Assembly (NCBI GenBank): GCA_023441105.1
Contig: JAEZQX010000553.1
Location: 1 to 8,503 of the forward strand
Length of the DNA: 8,503 bases
Source: Pseudomonadota bacterium
GTDB taxonomy: Bacteria > Pseudomonadota > Gammaproteobacteria > Burkholderiales > Burkholderiaceae
Direction: 5' to 3'
Every line of letters begins with the position of its first letter. Position 1 is the stretch's first letter. The position numbers and the translations under genes are program-made. Positions 6,245 to 8,503 of this stretch are shown here, piece after piece. The notes beneath the pieces were generated by a model that worked only from the letters and a program-made list of their open reading frames with translations, had not been told where the DNA came from and made no database searches.

Positions 6245-7790
6245 CCGCCGCCTCCGCCGGGCGGGCCGGCGCAACGCCGGCGCCCGGCCACATGCCGCTC
6301 ATCCACAGGCCGATCTCTTCCACGCTGGTATCGCGCACCGCCTTCTCCGGCGACAAGCGTCCCTGGGCAATCACGGCGATGCGGTCGCAGATCTCGAACA
6401 GTTCGTCGAGCTCCTCCGACAGCACCAGCACCGCGACGCCGTCGTTGCGCAGGTCGATGATGCGCTGGCGGATGAAGGCGGCGGCACCGACGTCGACACC
6501 CCAGGTGGGTTGTGCGATCACCAGCACCTTCGGCTGTTGCATGATCTCGCGGCCGACGATGAACTTCTGCAGGTTGCCGCCCGACAGGCTGCGCGCCTCG
6601 GCCTCGGCTCCACCACACTTGACGCCATACTCGGCGATGCAGCGATCGGCGAACTGCCGCACGCGCGCGAAGCGGATCAGGCCGCTGCGGATGAAGCCAT
6701 GGCGATGGGCGGTGAGCAGCCCGTTCTCGGACAACGACATCTGCGGCACGGCCCCGCGGCCCAGCCGTTCCTCGGGCACGAAGCACAGGCCCAGCGCCCG
6801 ACGGGCATCGGCGTCGAGCGAACCGGCGGGACTGCCGCAGAGCATCACCCGGCCGCCGTCGGCGGTCGGCTGTTCGCCGGAGATCGCGGCCAGCAGCTCC
6901 TGCTGGCCGTTACCGGAGACGCCGGCGATGCCGACCACCTCGCCGGCGTGCACGGTCAGCGAGACGTCCTGCAGCGACACGCCGAAGGCCTGCCTGGCCG
7001 GCACCGTCAAGCGATCGATCACCAGACGTGCCTCGCCCGGCGCCGGCTCGCCATGGCGGGTGTGCGGCAGGTCCTGGCCGATCATCAGGCGCGCCATGCC
7101 GGCTGCCGTTTCCTGGCGCGGGTCGCAGCGCCCGGTGACCCGGCCGTTGCGCAGGATGGTGGCGTTGCTGCAGAGCGCCTTGATCTCGTCGAGCTTGTGG
7201 CTGATGTAGAGGATGGTGCAGCCTTCGCTGGCCAGCAGCCGCAGCGTGTCGAAGAGTCCGCGCACCGCCTGCGGCGTCAGCACCGAGGTGGGTTCGTCCA
7301 TGATCAGCAGGCGCGGATCGGCCAGCAGGCAGCGCACGATCTCGACCCGCTGGCGCTCGCCGACCGACAGCGAGTGCACCAGGCGGCGCGGGTCGATGGT
7401 CAGGCCGTAGCGGCGCGAGACGGCATCGATGCGCTGCGCCAGCTCGCCCAGCTCCTGCCGGCCCGGCAGCGCCAGCGCGACATTCTCGACGACGCTCAAG
7501 GTCTCGAACAGCGAGAAATGCTGGAACACCATGCCGATGCCCAGCTGGCGCGCCTGCAGCGGGCTGGCGATGGCGATCGGCTTGCCCTCCCAGCGGATCT
7601 CGCCGGCGTCCGGTCGTACCACGCCGTAGATGATCTTCATCAACGTGCTCTTGCCGGCGCCGTTCTCGCCGAGCACCGCATGGATCTCGCCGGGCATGGC
7701 GACGAGCGAGATGTCCTGGTTGGCGACGACCGCGGGATAGACCTTGGTGATGCCGTTGAGCTCGATGCGCGGGACGGTGCTGCCGGTCAT
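6228..7790 (-). CDS. ABC transporter ATP-binding protein with two fused nucleotide-binding domains (BMP-type importer)
   Basis: This is the cytoplasmic ATPase subunit that powers the importer, 520 residues, the normal length for sugar/nucleoside-class double ATPases. Domain 1 (about 8-240) is complete: Walker A GENGAGKST (41-49), Q-loop near VFQHFSLF, signature LSVGE (141-145), Walker B LLIMDEPTSVLTP (161-173) and the H-loop histidine in YISHKLDE. Domain 2 (about 255-500) keeps signature LSGGN (402-406), but its Walker A is degenerate (GVSGNGQQEL, 290-299, no Lys-Ser/Thr), its Walker B reads VLVIAQPTWGVD with Gln in place of the catalytic Glu, and its H-loop position is Glu (LSEELDE). This asymmetry is usual for the class. 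The ATG overlaps the xdhC stop as ATGA, and the 3' end overlaps permease A by 17 bp, so the three genes form one tightly coupled operon. Confidence 0.96.
   Translation of the reverse strand: MTGSTVPRIELNGITKVYPAVVANQDISLVAMPGEIHAVLGENGAGKSTLMKIIYGVVRPDAGEIRWEGKPIAIASPLQARQLGIGMVFQHFSLFETLSVVENVALALPGRQELGELAQRIDAVSRRYGLTIDPRRLVHSLSVGERQRVEIVRCLLADPRLLIMDEPTSVLTPQAVRGLFDTLRLLASEGCTILYISHKLDEIKALCSNATILRNGRVTGRCDPRQETAAGMARLMIGQDLPHTRHGEPAPGEARLVIDRLTVPARQAFGVSLQDVSLTVHAGEVVGIAGVSGNGQQELLAAISGEQPTADGGRVMLCGSPAGSLDADARRALGLCFVPEERLGRGAVPQMSLSENGLLTAHRHGFIRSGLIRFARVRQFADRCIAEYGVKCGGAEAEARSLSGGNLQKFIVGREIMQQPKVLVIAQPTWGVDVGAAAFIRQRIIDLRNDGVAVLVLSEELDELFEICDRIAVIAQGRLSPEKAVRDTSVEEIGLWMSGMWPGAGVAPARPAEAADAFPA
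7787..7790 (-). other. ATGA stop-start overlap between xdhC and the ATPase gene
   Basis: The ATPase ATG (7790-7788) shares bases with the xdhC TGA (7789-7787). The ATPase gene has only a weak GGGG-type ribosome site upstream, so its translation probably depends on ribosomes finishing xdhC. This ties cofactor-insertion protein and importer synthesis together. Confidence 0.85.
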
Positions 7791-8503
7791 CGCGCCGCCC
7801 CGGCGCGCATCGCGCGGCCCGCTGCGCCGGTGACCGGGTCGACGCGCTCCGCACCTTGCCCGCTGCCCTCTCCAGTGCCGGCCGCGCGGTCGCGGCAGTC
7901 GAAGCTGCCGGCTGCCCGCCGCTGCCCGAGGAGCGGCAGCAGTTGCGCGGCCACGGCGACGGCGATGGCGGCCGGCTCCTTGCTGTCGATGCCGGGAATG
8001 CCGATCGGGCAGACCATCCGCTGCAGCAGCGTCGCCGGCATCCCGCGGGCCGCCAGGCGCCGTTCGAACTGGCGGCGCTTGGCCGAGGAGCCGATGAGGC
8101 CGAAGTAGCGGAAGTCGTTGCGCCGCAGGATGGCCTCGGCAAGCGCCTGGTCGAGCGGATGGCTGTGGGTCATCACCAGGAAGATGCTGTCCGGGGGCGC
8201 GGCCGCGGCCTCGGCAACCGGATCGTCGACGACTTCGATGCGCACGCCGTGGCCGACCTGCTGCGGGAACGGCTGGCTGCGCTCGTCGACCCAGGTGACG
8301 CGACAGGGAAGCTCTTCGAGGATGCGCACCAGCGCGCGGCCGACGTGGCCGGCGCCGAAGATTACGATGTCCGCCGCCGGCCGCACCGGCGCGAACAGGA
8401 ACAACGGCCCGCCGGGCACGAGGGCGCGCAGGCAGGCAGGCGCGTCGCTCGCCAGCATCGCGGCGCCCAGCCGGCGCGCCGCCTCGTCGTCGGCGGCGTC
8501 GCC
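7787..8503 (-). CDS. xdhC: XdhC-family xanthine dehydrogenase accessory protein, N-terminus cut by window edge
   Basis: XdhC proteins bind molybdenum cofactor, promote its sulfuration and hand it to xanthine dehydrogenase in the cytoplasm. The 238 visible residues run open to the right edge; the ATG at 8458 is internal, because the frame continues upstream without a stop. Seen: the Rossmann-type C-terminal domain starting at ADIVIFGAGHVGRALV, then TWVDERSQPFP, the conserved VMTHSHPLDQAL, FGLIGSSAKRRQFERRL, and CPIGIPGIDSKEPAAIAVAV, all hallmarks of XdhC/CoxI C-terminal domains. The N-terminal XdhC_CoxI domain is expected beyond the edge. After AAQLLPLLG there is a ~48-residue Gly/Ala/Arg-rich tail with no recognisable domain. 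It is first of the visible genes in the cluster; xdhA and xdhB probably lie upstream outside the window. A related MocA/CoxI-type partner for another molybdoenzyme is a less likely alternative. Confidence 0.92.
   Translation of the reverse strand, partial: GDAADDEAARRLGAAMLASDAPACLRALVPGGPLFLFAPVRPAADIVIFGAGHVGRALVRILEELPCRVTWVDERSQPFPQQVGHGVRIEVVDDPVAEAAAAPPDSIFLVMTHSHPLDQALAEAILRRNDFRYFGLIGSSAKRRQFERRLAARGMPATLLQRMVCPIGIPGIDSKEPAAIAVAVAAQLLPLLGQRRAAGSFDCRDRAAGTGEGSGQGAERVDPVTGAAGRAMRAGAAR

Noticed and set aside
6245..6274. Earlier start for permease A at 6274
   Set aside because: It would add MRRPARRRRR and lengthen the overlap with the ATPase gene. GGAGG before 6244 and the family N-terminus favour the later start.
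4661..6460. Plus-strand open frame of 599 codons across both permease genes
   Set aside because: It is antisense to membrane proteins. Its Gln/His/Arg-rich translation mirrors the complement of hydrophobic codons, and no family is recognised.
6228..7020. Degenerate second nucleotide-binding domain of the ATPase as a sign of gene decay
   Set aside because: Loss of the Walker A lysine, catalytic Glu and H-loop His in one half is a regular feature of double-domain ATPases of this class; the first half is intact.
6021..8108. Plus-strand open frame of 695 codons across the ATPase and xdhC genes
   Set aside because: It lies wholly antisense to two genes with clear motifs, is His/Asp/Arg/Ala-rich, and shows no domain. 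It is an antisense shadow.

Overview
The window is strongly GC-rich throughout. Every start I could assign is ATG, usually behind a purine-rich Shine-Dalgarno sequence. The gene content (an AidB-type acyl-CoA dehydrogenase, an orphan Bug/TctC-type binding protein, and an XdhC gene feeding into a BMP-family ABC importer) suggests a betaproteobacterium, most likely of the Burkholderiales. That placement rests on gene content and protein style only, because no rRNA or other marker gene is present.

Layout: (1) 1-1637, minus strand: an AidB-like flavin acyl-CoA dehydrogenase whose C-terminus runs off the left edge. (2) 1638-1729: a 92-bp divergent intergenic region with a 9-bp inverted repeat. (3) 1730-2728, plus strand: a secreted Bug-family solute-binding protein with no transporter genes beside it. 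(4) 2729-2804: a convergent intergenic region with a GC-rich inverted repeat in which two alternative stems share one arm. (5) 2805-8503, minus strand: one co-directional cluster. In transcription order it is xdhC (N-terminus off the right edge), an ABC ATPase with two nucleotide-binding domains, permease A, permease B, a 130-bp gap, and the periplasmic binding protein.

Working together: cluster 5 is a complete BMP/PnrA-type ABC importer (binding protein, two permeases, fused double ATPase). It is translationally coupled to XdhC, the accessory protein that loads sulfurated molybdenum cofactor into xanthine dehydrogenase. The simplest reading is uptake of a purine base or nucleoside joined to its oxidation toward urate; xdhA and xdhB are expected beyond the right edge. 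The substrate is inferred from context and was not read from binding residues. The left half (AidB-like enzyme and orphan Bug protein) is a separate, divergently transcribed pair with no clear functional link to the importer.

I found no RNA genes, CRISPR arrays, insertion sequences, prophage traces or clear signs of horizontal transfer. The protein content is ordinary for this kind of genome. The points worth a second look are small ones: intergenic inverted and direct repeats, a possible 11-codon upstream ORF, an Ala/Lys/Ser repeat tail on a permease, a long leader on the binding protein, and a disordered insert in the AidB-like protein.
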